From positions 1 through 12,741 of the forward strand of contig VSNT01000115.1 in NCBI GenBank assembly GCA_009774465.1: a stretch of DNA of 12,741 bases, given 5' to 3'. The translations under genes and the position numbers were made by a program. This DNA is from Lachnospiraceae bacterium (lineage in GTDB: Bacteria > Bacillota_A > Clostridia > Lachnospirales > Lachnospiraceae). Of this stretch, positions 6,600-12,741 are shown piece by piece. How positions within the stretch are numbered: the stretch's first letter is position 1; every line of letters begins with the position of its first letter. A model generated the notes under the pieces. That model did no database searches. It saw only the letters and a program-made list of their open reading frames with translations, and was not told the origin of the DNA.

Positions 6600-7748
6600 A
6601 TGCTCGTTGGAATAAAAAACGCTTCAAAACTCATCGGAATTTCCATTATCGCCTGTTGTGCGGTACTTGTTTGTACAATGTTTCTGAACTTTTATTTTGA
6701 TGTTCGGTTAATTGAGAGTGAAATAACATCTGAATTGTCCATGTTGTTTTATCATGCTCAGGTTTCTACCGCAAAAGTCGTCTGCCTTGTAAGCGGCGGA
6801 TGCCTGCTTTTAACTGCCGGTGTTATGTTGTTGTTTTATATTAAGCATTATATTGACATGCATAAAAAGGAACTTGGGATATTAAAGGCATTGGGATATT
6901 CAAATCTTAAAATAGCAAAAGACTTTTGGGTATTTGGAATCAGTACTTTTATCGGAACTGCAATCGGATATGCAGGCGCATTTCTTATCATGCCCTGGTT
7001 TTACGCTCTGCAAAATGAAGATAAAATGCTTCCTGATATAACTGTAAATTTTCATCCAAGCATTTTATTTTATTTCGTGGTATTGCCGACTGTGTGTTTT
7101 TCGGCTCTTTCGGTTTATTACGCTTGGTACAAATTAAAAAAACCTGTGTTGCTGCTTTTGAAAGATAATCTGCAGACTGCTTCTAAAACACCAAATTACA
7201 GAATCGAAAAAAACAAAGAATTATCGTTTGTAGAGGATTTAAAAAGGAATACCTTAAAATCTAAAAAGGTACTTGTATTTTTCATTATTTTTGCTTCGTT
7301 TTGTTTTTCGGATATGACGCAAATGTCGTTTAGCATGAAAGACTTATCAAGTGAAATGATGGGGGTGATGATGTTGGTCATCGGACTTGTATTAGCGTTT
7401 ACAACGCTGTTTCTTGCCATAACGACAGTAATAAACGGAAATACAAAAACTATTGCCATGATGAGAGTATTTGGCTATTCGCAAAAAGAATGCTGCAGGG
7501 CAATTTTAGGAGGATACAGGCCTATGTCCTATATTGGTTTTGTAATTGGAACAGTATATCAGTATGGGCTGCTGAGGCTTATGGTGGATATTGTATTTAA
7601 GGATGTTGAAGGTGTACCTGTATATAAATTTGACTTTCCTGTTATGCTTATTTCTCTTGTCTGTTTTATCACAATTTATGAAATTCTGATGTATGTATAT
7701 TCCGAAAAAATCAAGAAGATTTCCATCAGGGAAATTATGATTGAGTAA
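6600..7748 (+). CDS. FtsX-like ABC permease with about eight membrane helices
   Basis: The product has 382 residues. About eight hydrophobic segments appear in two halves of four: near residues 10-30, 58-82, 107-130, 153-178, and then 227-241, 256-282, 312-340 and 352-375. Each half has the cytoplasmic segment after its second helix that is typical of FtsX domains (KKELGILKALGYS and TKTIAMMRVFGYS), so this is an internally duplicated FtsX permease. The upstream in-frame ATG at 6558 would overlap the ATPase gene by 38 nt and add charged residues. The ATG at 6600 is preferred because it begins the natural MLVGIKNASKLIG start, although its ribosome binding site (GGATGGTGATGG) is weak. Substrate is unknown; efflux or resistance to an antimicrobial compound is a reasonable guess from the TetR partner. 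Confidence 0.88.
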   Translation: MLVGIKNASKLIGISIIACCAVLVCTMFLNFYFDVRLIESEITSELSMLFYHAQVSTAKVVCLVSGGCLLLTAGVMLLFYIKHYIDMHKKELGILKALGYSNLKIAKDFWVFGISTFIGTAIGYAGAFLIMPWFYALQNEDKMLPDITVNFHPSILFYFVVLPTVCFSALSVYYAWYKLKKPVLLLLKDNLQTASKTPNYRIEKNKELSFVEDLKRNTLKSKKVLVFFIIFASFCFSDMTQMSFSMKDLSSEMMGVMMLVIGLVLAFTTLFLAITTVINGNTKTIAMMRVFGYSQKECCRAILGGYRPMSYIGFVIGTVYQYGLLRLMVDIVFKDVEGVPVYKFDFPVMLISLVCFITIYEILMYVYSEKIKKISIREIMIE

Positions 7749-7772
7749 CAGGGGGAAATTGTAGGCAGACAA

Positions 7773-7825
7773 AATAGACCAGGAGGCGGTTTTGCTGCTG
7801 AAAGGAAACCTGGGTTATTTTATTC
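7773..7825. terminator. Weak, possibly bidirectional hairpin between convergent genes
   Basis: AATAGACCAGG (7773-7783) and CCTGGGTTATT (7809-7819) can pair in 9 of 11 positions around a 25-nt loop, with T-rich sequence after it on the plus strand. It lies between the permease gene and the convergent surface-protein remnant, where a shared terminator is expected. Confidence 0.35.
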
Positions 7826-8348
7826 GTCCTGTGTTTTCTTTTTGTAATAATAAATCCCCGCTGCCACAGCGCATACCAGCAGCAGAATGATAAGCCACCA
7901 CAGATAATTTCCGTTTTTGGGATTTTTCGTCTGCACAGAATCTGCAGCAGATGCATCCGCCATATTTGCATCATCCGTTTCAGCAGCCGCATTCAAGGTG
8001 TTTGTCTCTCCGTCTTCTTCGAATACAACGTTAAATACTGCGTCAGCAGTGCCGAATATGAATTGTAACGCCAGTGTATGACGGCCGCCTGCAAGAGTAT
8101 CAAGATATTCTGCGTCCAGCATGATCGCCTTTTCTGAGCTGAGGACAATATATTGATTCGCATCAAGAACAGTATCGTCAACCGAAACACTGATGAGATT
8201 GTCTGTCGTTGTATCGGAATAAAAAGTCAGGCCTTTTTCTGCTTTTCATGAATGTATTCGTTATCTGTATGATTGATGATCTTTGGAGCAGGCTGGGGCT
8301 GTCCGGTCACTTTTTTTCGGATGTTATCTTCATTGGACTGCTTTTTGG
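7820..8348 (-). pseudogene. Surface-protein remnant with X2/Ig-like domain and C-terminal membrane anchor
   Basis: The longest intact piece on the minus strand reads ...SVSVDDTVLDANQYIVLSS, then an AEYLDTLAGGRHTL strand pair, an acidic spacer and a final membrane helix (LWWLIILLLVCAVAAGIYYY) with a KKKTQDE tail. The first part resembles the X2 (CBM_X2) Ig-like module of bacterial surface proteins. Upstream of 8234 the coding frame changes. The segment ...PQPAPKIINHTDNEYIHEKQKK is in another frame, and adding one A to the five-A run (8234-8238, T on the plus strand) would join it smoothly as ...KQKKGLTFYSD. The N-terminal part is missing and its place is taken by the IS30 fragment. It is therefore a truncated and frameshifted gene for a wall- or membrane-attached surface protein. 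A sequencing error in the A-run is the main alternative for the frameshift, but not for the truncation. Confidence 0.7.
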
Positions 8349-8827
8349 TAAAGCGCTATCTCCCCTTCCGTTTTAAGGATACCGCTCCTTGACTCCGATA
8401 TCTTCGCCGTGGCCTTTCTCTGGGCTTCCAGCGCGTCATATATAGTCTTTGTCAGGGTGCATTTCTTCACCTCGCTGCATCCGTTGCATACATAGGGCGG
8501 CTTGAAACGATACGTGCATACTTCTTCCTCGTACTGTTCACAGTAGCGGTTACACAGCAGTTCACACTGTTTACACACGCCCACCAGCGGATGTCTGCAC
8601 TCATCTGTCCCGCATACCTTTTTCCTCTTACATGTCTTTCTGTACTTGCAGGTATTATGGGGATAGCTCCCATATCCCGTATCCTGTTCCACCGAATAGT
8701 TCCTCACTTCCTTGGTGATTGTCGTCCTGTCCCTTCCAACCCTTTTCCCGATCTCTGTGAAGGTCAGGTGTTCCTTCAATCCGTTCTGTATCTCCAGCCG
8801 GTCCTCATAACTCAAAAACTTCGCCAT
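8330..8827 (-). pseudogene. Truncated IS30-family transposase, N-terminal part
   Basis: This 165-codon open frame begins MAKFLSYEDRLEIQNGLKEH, a helix-turn-helix start typical of IS30-family transposases (FTEIGKRVGRDRTTITKEV). A Cys-rich region follows (12 cysteines between residues 60 and 123) and then DALEAQRKATAKISESRSGI. Full-length members have well over 300 residues with a DDE integrase core. That core is absent, so the element is inactive. The ATG at 8827 is chosen because GGAGAG lies just upstream; the frame stays open further upstream but looks non-coding. The last few residues (about YQKAVQ) probably come from the neighbouring surface-protein remnant after the break near 8350. It shares orientation with that remnant. 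Confidence 0.85.
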
Positions 8828-8984
8828 CTTTTCTCTCCTTTCCCCGCCGGCTGTTCTTCTTGCATACAAAAACAGGAAGAATATCTCTGCTCCTCCTGCT
8901 CTTGTATCGTCACTTTCTCTCTTATATTTTATTCTGTTTGTATCTGCCTTTCCCTCTTGGACGGGAATCTCGGTTTGCAATTCA

Positions 8985-9132
8985 GGGAAACTATGCGTTC
9001 AGTAAAGTAAATGCACTGAAAGGTTTCGATTCATCTAAACATTCAGGGGCAACAGCTTTCTTTGCAACGGTCAGGTCCGTTTTTAAAGAAATAACCTGGC
9101 TCTATGACAAAGTAAGGGATTATAACACCTGA
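8985..9132 (+). pseudogene. Short remnant, possibly of a HEPN-domain protein
   Basis: A plus-strand open stretch reads NYAFSKVNALKGFDSSKHSG and then ATAFFATVRSVFKEITW...VRDYNT before a stop. The FDSSKHSG(x)xAFF piece resembles the central part of small HEPN-domain proteins (often toxin or nucleotidyltransferase partners), where a SSKHSGVIAFF-like motif is common. No start codon, ribosome binding site or catalytic RxxxxH motif is present, and the residues after it do not fit the family. It is at best a fragment left in the gap between the IS30 piece and spoIIID. The similarity is from memory of the family and may be chance. Confidence 0.3.
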
Positions 9133-9274
9133 ATATTTCAATCAGGAGAATGAATCATCACTTCTTTTGGCAAAAGGCCATAAGATACATACAATGCCTG
9201 ACAGGCAGCCATAAAACATGAAGGAGAAAGTTCATCCAAAGCTGGCGATACGGTATGCGAAAAGGATAAAGCTG
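9133..9274. other. Non-coding gap before spoIIID promoter
   Basis: No supported gene is seen here. A 13-bp palindrome (TGCCTG-A-CAGGCA, 9195-9207) is the only structure noted. A minus-strand open frame of 73 codons crosses this stretch, but it also covers the spoIIID promoter and ribosome binding site and has no start signal of its own. Confidence 0.4.
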
Positions 9275-9303
9275 TCATAACCCTCCATAAGCTCTCATAC
9301 AAT
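9275..9303 (+). promoter_or_regulatory. Sigma-E-like sporulation promoter of spoIIID
   Basis: The -10 element CATACAAT (9296-9303) fits the sigma-E consensus (CATACA-T) at every position. TCATAAC (9275-9281) matches the -35 consensus (KMATATT) in 5 of 7 positions, and the spacing is 14 bp as expected. Transcription would start near 9310, just before the GAGGGG ribosome binding site. spoIIID is a known sigma-E target in Bacillus and clostridia. Confidence 0.75.
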
Positions 9304-9331
9304 GTAAAAAAGTGTTCTGAGGGGATTTCCT

Positions 9332-9598
9332 TTGAAAGATTATATCGAGGAGAGAGCAATCGATATTGCCAATTATATTATTGAAAACAATGCTACAGTG
9401 AGGCAGACGGCTAAGGCGTTTGGGATTTCAAAGTCTACGGTACATAAAGATGTAACAGAAAGATTGATGCAGATTAATCCAACCCTGGCAAAGGAAGCCA
9501 GAAAAGTTTTGGATGTAAATAAGCAGGAGAGGCATATCAGGGGAGGAATGGCAACAAAGGAGAAATACCAGCATATGCATCAGGAGCAGCGGATATAG
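9332..9598 (+). CDS. spoIIID: Sporulation transcription factor SpoIIID
   Basis: The 88-residue product is collinear with Bacillus SpoIIID (93 residues). It opens with KDYIEERAIDIANYI, then carries the helix-turn-helix TVRQTAKAFGISKSTVHKDVTERL, the INPTLAKEARKVLD segment and the RHIRGGMATKEKY basic tail that contributes to DNA binding. SpoIIID is a mother-cell DNA-binding regulator that activates and represses many sigma-E genes during spore formation. The start codon is TTG at 9332, supported by GAGGGG at 9319-9324 and by the position of the sigma-E-like promoter. It is monocistronic, with a strong terminator downstream. The gene is intact although the DNA just upstream of its promoter is decayed. 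Confidence 0.95.
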   Translation: MKDYIEERAIDIANYIIENNATVRQTAKAFGISKSTVHKDVTERLMQINPTLAKEARKVLDVNKQERHIRGGMATKEKYQHMHQEQRI

Positions 9599-9656
9599 CA
9601 GGCCAATTAGAAATTTTTTAATTTTTGTAGAAAATTATGGTGAGTCAAAAGACTTA

Positions 9657-9698
9657 GGGGCGTTTCAGCGTAACAGGTGGAGAAACGCCCCCTTTTTT
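9657..9698 (+). terminator. Rho-independent terminator after spoIIID
   Basis: GGGGCGTTTC (9657-9666) and GAAACGCCCC (9682-9691) form a perfect 10-bp stem with a 15-nt loop, followed by a C and six T residues (9693-9698). Confidence 0.9.
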
Positions 9699-9731
9699 GC
9701 AAAGAATGCGTGAGACTCAACCAAGAATATT

Positions 9732-9760
9732 TTGACAAGCTTTCTGTCTGTCTTTATAAT
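9732..9760 (+). promoter_or_regulatory. Consensus sigma-A promoter of guaA
   Basis: TTGACA (9732-9737) and TATAAT (9755-9760) match the sigma-A consensus in all positions with a 17-bp spacer. The leader to the start codon is about 46 nt and contains two tiny hairpins (ACAC/GTGT, GTCG/CGAC). No riboswitch was recognised in it. Confidence 0.9.
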
Positions 9761-9813
9761 AGGAAATATCTTAAGTACACAAGTGTCGGAAAGCGACGGA
9801 TAGGAGCACATTT

Positions 9814-11355
9814 ATGGATAAGGAAATGGTCATTGTACTTGACTTTGGCGGCCAGTATAATCAGTTGATTGCCAGAAGAGTCAGAGAGTGTAATGTTTAT
9901 TGTGAGGTGCATCCTTACAATATGAGCCTTGAAAAATTAAAAGAAATGAACCCGAAAGGAATTATTTTTACAGGCGGCCCAAACAGCGTATATGCCAAGG
10001 AGTCTCCCAGATGTTCTAAGGATATTTTCGAACTGGGCATTCCTGTTTTAGGCATTTGCTATGGTTCCCAGTTGATTTCCTATCTGCTGGGGGGAAGCGT
10101 AAAAACAGCTCCGGTCAGTGAATATGGAAAGACGGAAGTAGAAGTAGACAGGAATTCTGTTTTATTTTCAGATGTATCGGAGAAAACCATTTGCTGGATG
10201 AGCCATACGGATTACATAGAAAGAGCGCCTGAAGGGTTTAAGATTACTGCACATACGCCGGTCTGTCCAGTAGCGGCTATGGAAAATACAGAAAAGCAGT
10301 TATATGCAGTTCAATTTCATCCAGAGGTAATGCATACAAAAGAGGGCATGAAGATGCTTTCCAACTTTGTATATAATGTCTGCCATTGCAAAGGCGACTG
10401 GCGCATGGATTCCTTTGTAGAAACTACAATTGCCCAAATTAGGGAAAAGGTAGGAGAGGGCAGAGTTTTATGTGCACTTTCCGGCGGCGTGGATTCCTCT
10501 GTGGCAGCAGTGCTTTTGTCAAAGGCAGTAGGACGCCAGCTTACCTGCGTTTTTGTGGACCACGGTCTGCTCCGCAAAAATGAAGGGGATGAGGTAGAAG
10601 CTGTTTTTGGCCCGGAAGGCCATTACGACCTTAATTTTATCCGGGTGAACGCCCAGGAGCGGTTTTATTCGAAGCTGGCAGGCGTGGTGGAGCCGGAGCA
10701 GAAGCGCAAAATTATCGGAGAAGAATTTATTCGTGTATTTGAGGAAGAGGCAAAGAAAATCGGGGCAGTGGATTTCCTTGTACAGGGAACGATTTATCCT
10801 GACGTGATCGAAAGCGGATTGGGCAAGAGCGCAGTCATAAAATCCCATCACAATGTGGGCGGCCTCCCTGATTATGTAGATTTTAAAGAAATTATTGAGC
10901 CTTTAAGATTATTGTTTAAGGATGAAGTCCGCAGGGCGGGATTAGAGCTTGGCATTCCGGAGCACCTGGTTTACAGGCAGCCATTCCCCGGTCCGGGACT
11001 TGGCATCCGCATTATCGGTGAAGTTACAGCAGAAAAGGTCCGCATTGTTCAGGATGCGGATGCAATCTTTCGGGAAGAGATTGCAAAAGCAGGTCTGGAT
11101 AAAGGATTGGGACAATATTTTGCAGCGTTGACCAATATGAGAAGCGTAGGCGTAATGGGGGATGAAAGAACCTATGATTATGCGGTTGTGCTTCGGGCTG
11201 TGAACACTTCCGACTTCATGACCGCAGAAGCAGCGCAGCTTCCCTGGGACGTGCTGGGAGTTGTGACCAACAGGATTGTGAATGAGGTGAAGGGGGTTAA
11301 TAGAATTTTAGCGGATTTGACCTCAAAACCACCTGCTACGATTGAGTTCGAATAG
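9814..11355 (+). CDS. guaA: GMP synthase (glutamine-hydrolysing)
   Basis: The 513-residue product converts XMP, ATP and glutamine to GMP in cytoplasmic purine synthesis. The N-terminal class I glutamine amidotransferase (about 5-190) has its catalytic triad C82 (GICYGSQ), H169 and E171 (QFHPEV). The ATP-pyrophosphatase domain follows, with the P-loop-like SGGVDSS (223-229) and FVDHGLLRKNE. The C-terminal dimerisation domain contains RQPFPGPGLGIRIIGE and the family-typical end SKPPATIEFE. Length and motifs are those of a complete enzyme. The start at 9814 has AGGAG (9802-9806) 7 nt upstream. It is a single-gene unit with its own promoter and terminator. The 3' end is adjacent to a recombinase fragment, which suggests its use as an integration site. 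Confidence 0.97.
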   Translation: MDKEMVIVLDFGGQYNQLIARRVRECNVYCEVHPYNMSLEKLKEMNPKGIIFTGGPNSVYAKESPRCSKDIFELGIPVLGICYGSQLISYLLGGSVKTAPVSEYGKTEVEVDRNSVLFSDVSEKTICWMSHTDYIERAPEGFKITAHTPVCPVAAMENTEKQLYAVQFHPEVMHTKEGMKMLSNFVYNVCHCKGDWRMDSFVETTIAQIREKVGEGRVLCALSGGVDSSVAAVLLSKAVGRQLTCVFVDHGLLRKNEGDEVEAVFGPEGHYDLNFIRVNAQERFYSKLAGVVEPEQKRKIIGEEFIRVFEEEAKKIGAVDFLVQGTIYPDVIESGLGKSAVIKSHHNVGGLPDYVDFKEIIEPLRLLFKDEVRRAGLELGIPEHLVYRQPFPGPGLGIRIIGEVTAEKVRIVQDADAIFREEIAKAGLDKGLGQYFAALTNMRSVGVMGDERTYDYAVVLRAVNTSDFMTAEAAQLPWDVLGVVTNRIVNEVKGVNRILADLTSKPPATIEFE

Positions 11356-11364
11356 TCGGAGGTG

Positions 11365-11404
11365 AGCCGCGGAGCCAGTAGAATCAAGGCTTTGCGGCTT
11401 TTTT
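11365..11404 (+). terminator. Rho-independent terminator of guaA
   Basis: AGCCGC (11365-11370) pairs with GCGGCT (11394-11399), and an inner AGCC (11373-11376) pairs with GGCT (11388-11391), with a 2x2 internal loop between. Six T residues follow (11399-11404). Confidence 0.85.
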
Positions 11405-11410
11405 CCTTTT

Positions 11411-11689
11411 TTATTGCATTACGATTGCATTTTTTATTTCACTTCCTTGTGATAAGCTGCGGTGTGCTGGTTTGCTCGTATAGTCTGCAACGCTTTGGGT
11501 GGCCGGCGTATACTGAAGCACCCCGGTCAGCTTGTTGACAACTTCAAGATTGGTGTTAGGATACAGATGACCATAGGTTCCAAGGGTTGTCTGTATTTTT
11601 TCATGCCTCAGACGCTCTTTGATTAACAGGGGATTCTCGCCCATGCTGATGAGCAGAGAGGCATGGGAATGCAGTCGATAGTGGAATGG
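11411..11689 (-). pseudogene. C-terminal fragment of a tyrosine recombinase/integrase
   Basis: Read on the minus strand the fragment gives HSHASLLISMGENPLLIKER, then LRHEKIQTTLGTYGHLYPNT and about 45 further residues. This is the end of a phage-type integrase: the HSHA box, the LxHxxIxTT motif and the catalytic tyrosine in the TYGHL context are all visible. The upstream arm with the first catalytic arginine and the core-binding domain is missing, and the segment just before HSHA (FHYRLHSHA) seems to have lost part of the usual HxLRHSHA box. Coding similarity ends near 11685, where plus-strand remnants begin. The internal ATG at 11644 is probably not a real start. It converges on guaA and ends only 56 nt from its stop codon, as expected for an element inserted at the guaA 3' end. 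Confidence 0.8.
11413..11431. repeat. Short direct repeat next to recombinase fragment
   Basis: ATTGCATT occurs at 11413-11420 and again at 11424-11431, with ACG between. It lies at the border between the guaA terminator and the recombinase remnant. It is short, and any role in integration is a guess. Confidence 0.3.
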
Positions 11690-11767
11690 TCTAAGGCATT
11701 AGAGCAGGCAAAACGAGCAAAGAAACGCCTGAAACATACTTTTGAAATGAGCTGGAAAGGGGATTGA
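11669..11767 (+). pseudogene. Small open frame, probably a truncated gene end
   Basis: A plus-strand frame reads ...VEWSKALEQAKRAKKRL followed by KHTFEMSWKGD and a stop. It is basic and helical. The frame overlaps the last coding bases of the opposite-strand recombinase fragment, so its start (ATG at 11669 or 11663) is doubtful. More likely the real gene was cut at about 11681 and only its C-terminus remains. I do not recognise the family. Confidence 0.4.
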
Positions 11768-11773
11768 TAGGAT

Positions 11774-11899
11774 ATGACAGATATGGAAAAGAAAGTTATG
11801 ATACGTCTGTGCGCTAAAATCGTGGCAGATACAGACCTTTACGAAACGGACAGGGAAGTGAAAAATCTGATAGCTGGGTATCTCTGTCAGAGCAGATAA
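11774..11899 (+). CDS. Small 41-residue hypothetical protein of the element remnant
   Basis: The frame starts MTDMEKKVMIRLCAKIVADT and continues with DLYETDREVKNLIAGYL before a stop. It begins 6 nt after the preceding small frame, with a GGGG stretch upstream, so the two look like neighbours in a former operon. No domain is recognised. The sequence after its end opens in another frame, so it may itself be a truncated or frameshifted gene. Confidence 0.4.
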   Translation: MTDMEKKVMIRLCAKIVADTDLYETDREVKNLIAGYLCQSR

Positions 11900-12020
11900 A
11901 GGAAAACAACAATACAATCCGTAATCTGACCGGGGAATATAAGAAGATAGAGCGGATTGCCGGGAGGGAGTACGGGCGCAGTTGGAGCGCATGAAAGAAC
12001 TGTGCAGAGAGCGGAAGTAG
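11884..12020 (+). pseudogene. Frameshifted charged helical tail, perhaps of a mobilisation protein
   Basis: One plus-strand frame gives LSEQIKENNNTIRNLTGEYK and KIERIAGRE before a stop at 11992. The next frame then continues with RAQLERMKELCRERK to a stop at 12020. Together they read as one charged, coiled-coil-like protein end broken by a single indel near 11960-11975. Such tails are frequent in relaxase/mobilisation proteins of conjugative elements, which would fit the neighbouring integrase fragment, but there is no diagnostic motif. Confidence 0.4.
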
Positions 12021-12057
12021 TACAATGAAATAGAGAAATCAGGAGTGAGGGAATAAC

Positions 12058-12663
12058 GTGAATAAGAAAACAGAAGAATCAAGAATTGCATACAATAAAA
12101 TAGCATCTGAATATGATGCGTCACGGGAAGGACAATATACAAGATTTCATATTATGGAACTATCTAACACTATAGATTTGCATGAGGGTAATGTTGTCCT
12201 TGATGTTGCATGTGGAAATGGAACTCTGCTGCGAGAATTATCGAAAAAAGCAAAAATCCAAGCAAATGGAATAGATATATCTGAGAACATGATTTGTTCG
12301 GCAAAGATGCGATACCCTAATATGAGTTTTGAGGTCAAACCATGCTATCCGCTTGAATGGAGTAATGAAAGTATTGATATTATAACTGTATGTTGTGCGT
12401 TTCATCATTTTGACAATCCGCAAGGTTTTGTAAATGAGTGCAAAAGAGTTTTAAAGAAAAACGGTGCAGTGTATATAGCTGATCTTAGTTTTGGAGCAGT
12501 AGTCAGATTTATAGCAAATAAATTTTGGTTTCCCCTTTCAAAAAGTGGAGATGTAAGAATATACAGTAAAAAAGAGTTAGAGGAAATCTTTTACAATTGT
12601 GGATTTAAAACAGTGCAGGTTTATAGAAAAGGGGAAGGGGTGTTTCTTAAAGCTGAAAAATGA
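12058..12663 (+). CDS. Class I SAM-dependent methyltransferase
   Basis: The 201-residue product has the Rossmann-type methyltransferase fold of the UbiE/Methyltransf_11 group. It starts with a YNKIASEYDASREGQY entry helix. SAM-binding motif I is VLDVACGNGTLL (48-58), an acidic residue follows in GIDISENM (D73), and later come the IDIITVCCAFHHFDNP motif IV and the RVLKKNGAVYIAD post-motif. The substrate cannot be told; a small molecule or cofactor is likelier than DNA or rRNA. Translation starts at GTG 12058 with AGGAGTGAGGG (12041-12051) upstream. The base composition is clearly more AT-rich than guaA, and the gene lies behind mobile-element debris, so it may be horizontally acquired cargo. 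No promoter of its own was recognised. Confidence 0.87.
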   Translation: MNKKTEESRIAYNKIASEYDASREGQYTRFHIMELSNTIDLHEGNVVLDVACGNGTLLRELSKKAKIQANGIDISENMICSAKMRYPNMSFEVKPCYPLEWSNESIDIITVCCAFHHFDNPQGFVNECKRVLKKNGAVYIADLSFGAVVRFIANKFWFPLSKSGDVRIYSKKELEEIFYNCGFKTVQVYRKGEGVFLKAEK

Positions 12664-12715
12664 GTATCAAATTTTCGTCTGTAAGAAAGGCAGAATATTT
12701 TTCCTTAGTAATGAT

Positions 12716-12741
12716 TTGAACATGGTGCTAGCACCATGTAA
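12716..12741. promoter_or_regulatory. Perfect 20-bp palindrome behind a -35-like hexamer
   Basis: ACATGGTGCTAGCACCATGT (12720-12739) is a perfect palindrome centred on GCTAGC. TTGAAC (12716-12721), a plausible -35 element, overlaps its left end, so the palindrome would fill the spacer up to a -10 element just outside the window. Operators in the promoter spacer are typical of MerR-family activators, but other regulators are possible. Confidence 0.5.

Noticed and set aside
8591..9010. Plus-strand open frame of 139 codons opposite the IS30 fragment
   Set aside because: It is the complement of the clearly coding transposase fragment, and its Cys/Pro/Leu/Ser-rich product looks like an antisense shadow.
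9138..9359. Minus-strand open frame of 73 codons opposite the spoIIID start
   Set aside because: It covers the spoIIID sigma-E-like promoter, ribosome binding site and first codons, has no ribosome binding site of its own, and no recognisable domain.
9761..9813. Possible riboswitch in the guaA leader
   Set aside because: The leader is about 46 nt, too short for a purine or ppGpp-type riboswitch with expression platform, and only two 4-bp hairpins are visible.
11699..12142. Minus-strand open frame of 147 codons opposite element remnants and methyltransferase start
   Set aside because: Its Phe/Ser/Tyr-rich composition is that of an antisense reading. It overlaps the methyltransferase ribosome binding site and start, and the plus-strand fragments look more protein-like.

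Overview
The window looks like a chromosomal segment of a spore-forming, low-to-mid GC Firmicute, most likely of the Lachnospiraceae/Clostridia type. The evidence is a spoIIID gene with a TTG start and a sigma-E-like promoter, Gram-positive signal peptides and lipobox, strong AGGAGG-type ribosome binding sites, canonical sigma-A promoters and the style of the guaA protein. This placement is inferred from protein character, not from a database search.

Left part (1-5260): the edge carries a 20-bp periodic motif and a 10-bp inverted repeat of mobile-element character. Next comes a small acidic lipoprotein built from two 87-residue tandem repeats. A strong hairpin with a T-tract then sits only 17 nt before the start of a tight three-gene operon. 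The operon encodes an SPFH protein with two C-terminal zinc ribbons, a tail-anchored double zinc-ribbon protein and a secreted, membrane-anchored TPM-domain protein. These correspond to the YdjI, YdjG and YdjH families of the Bacillus PspA-linked membrane-stress module, but in a different order and without a visible pspA. An exported L,D-transpeptidase follows, so the whole block concerns the cell envelope.

Middle part (5250-7820): an autoregulated TetR - ABC ATPase - FtsX-like permease operon. Its sigma-A promoter has consensus spacing, and a perfect palindromic operator with a partial direct copy lies at the transcription start.

Decayed zone (7820-9270): on the minus strand, a surface-protein remnant (X2/Ig-like domain plus C-terminal membrane anchor) is broken by a one-base frameshift in an A-tract. 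It abuts a truncated IS30-family transposase that keeps only the N-terminal part. A short, weakly supported HEPN-like remnant follows on the plus strand. Directly behind this debris the sigma-E promoter and spoIIID are intact.

Right part (9600-12741): a strong terminator, then guaA (GMP synthase) with a consensus sigma-A promoter and its own terminator. Immediately beyond guaA lie a C-terminal fragment of a tyrosine recombinase on the minus strand, several small or frameshifted plus-strand pieces, and an AT-rich class I methyltransferase. This pattern fits the guaA 3' end acting as an integration hotspot that now holds a decayed element. The window ends in a perfect 20-bp palindrome just behind a TTGAAC hexamer, which looks like the control region of a next gene outside the window.

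I do not see a clearly new defence or RNA system. The most interesting points are the rearranged SPFH/zinc-ribbon/TPM operon behind an attenuator-like hairpin, the duplicated lipoprotein, and the guaA-adjacent element scar.
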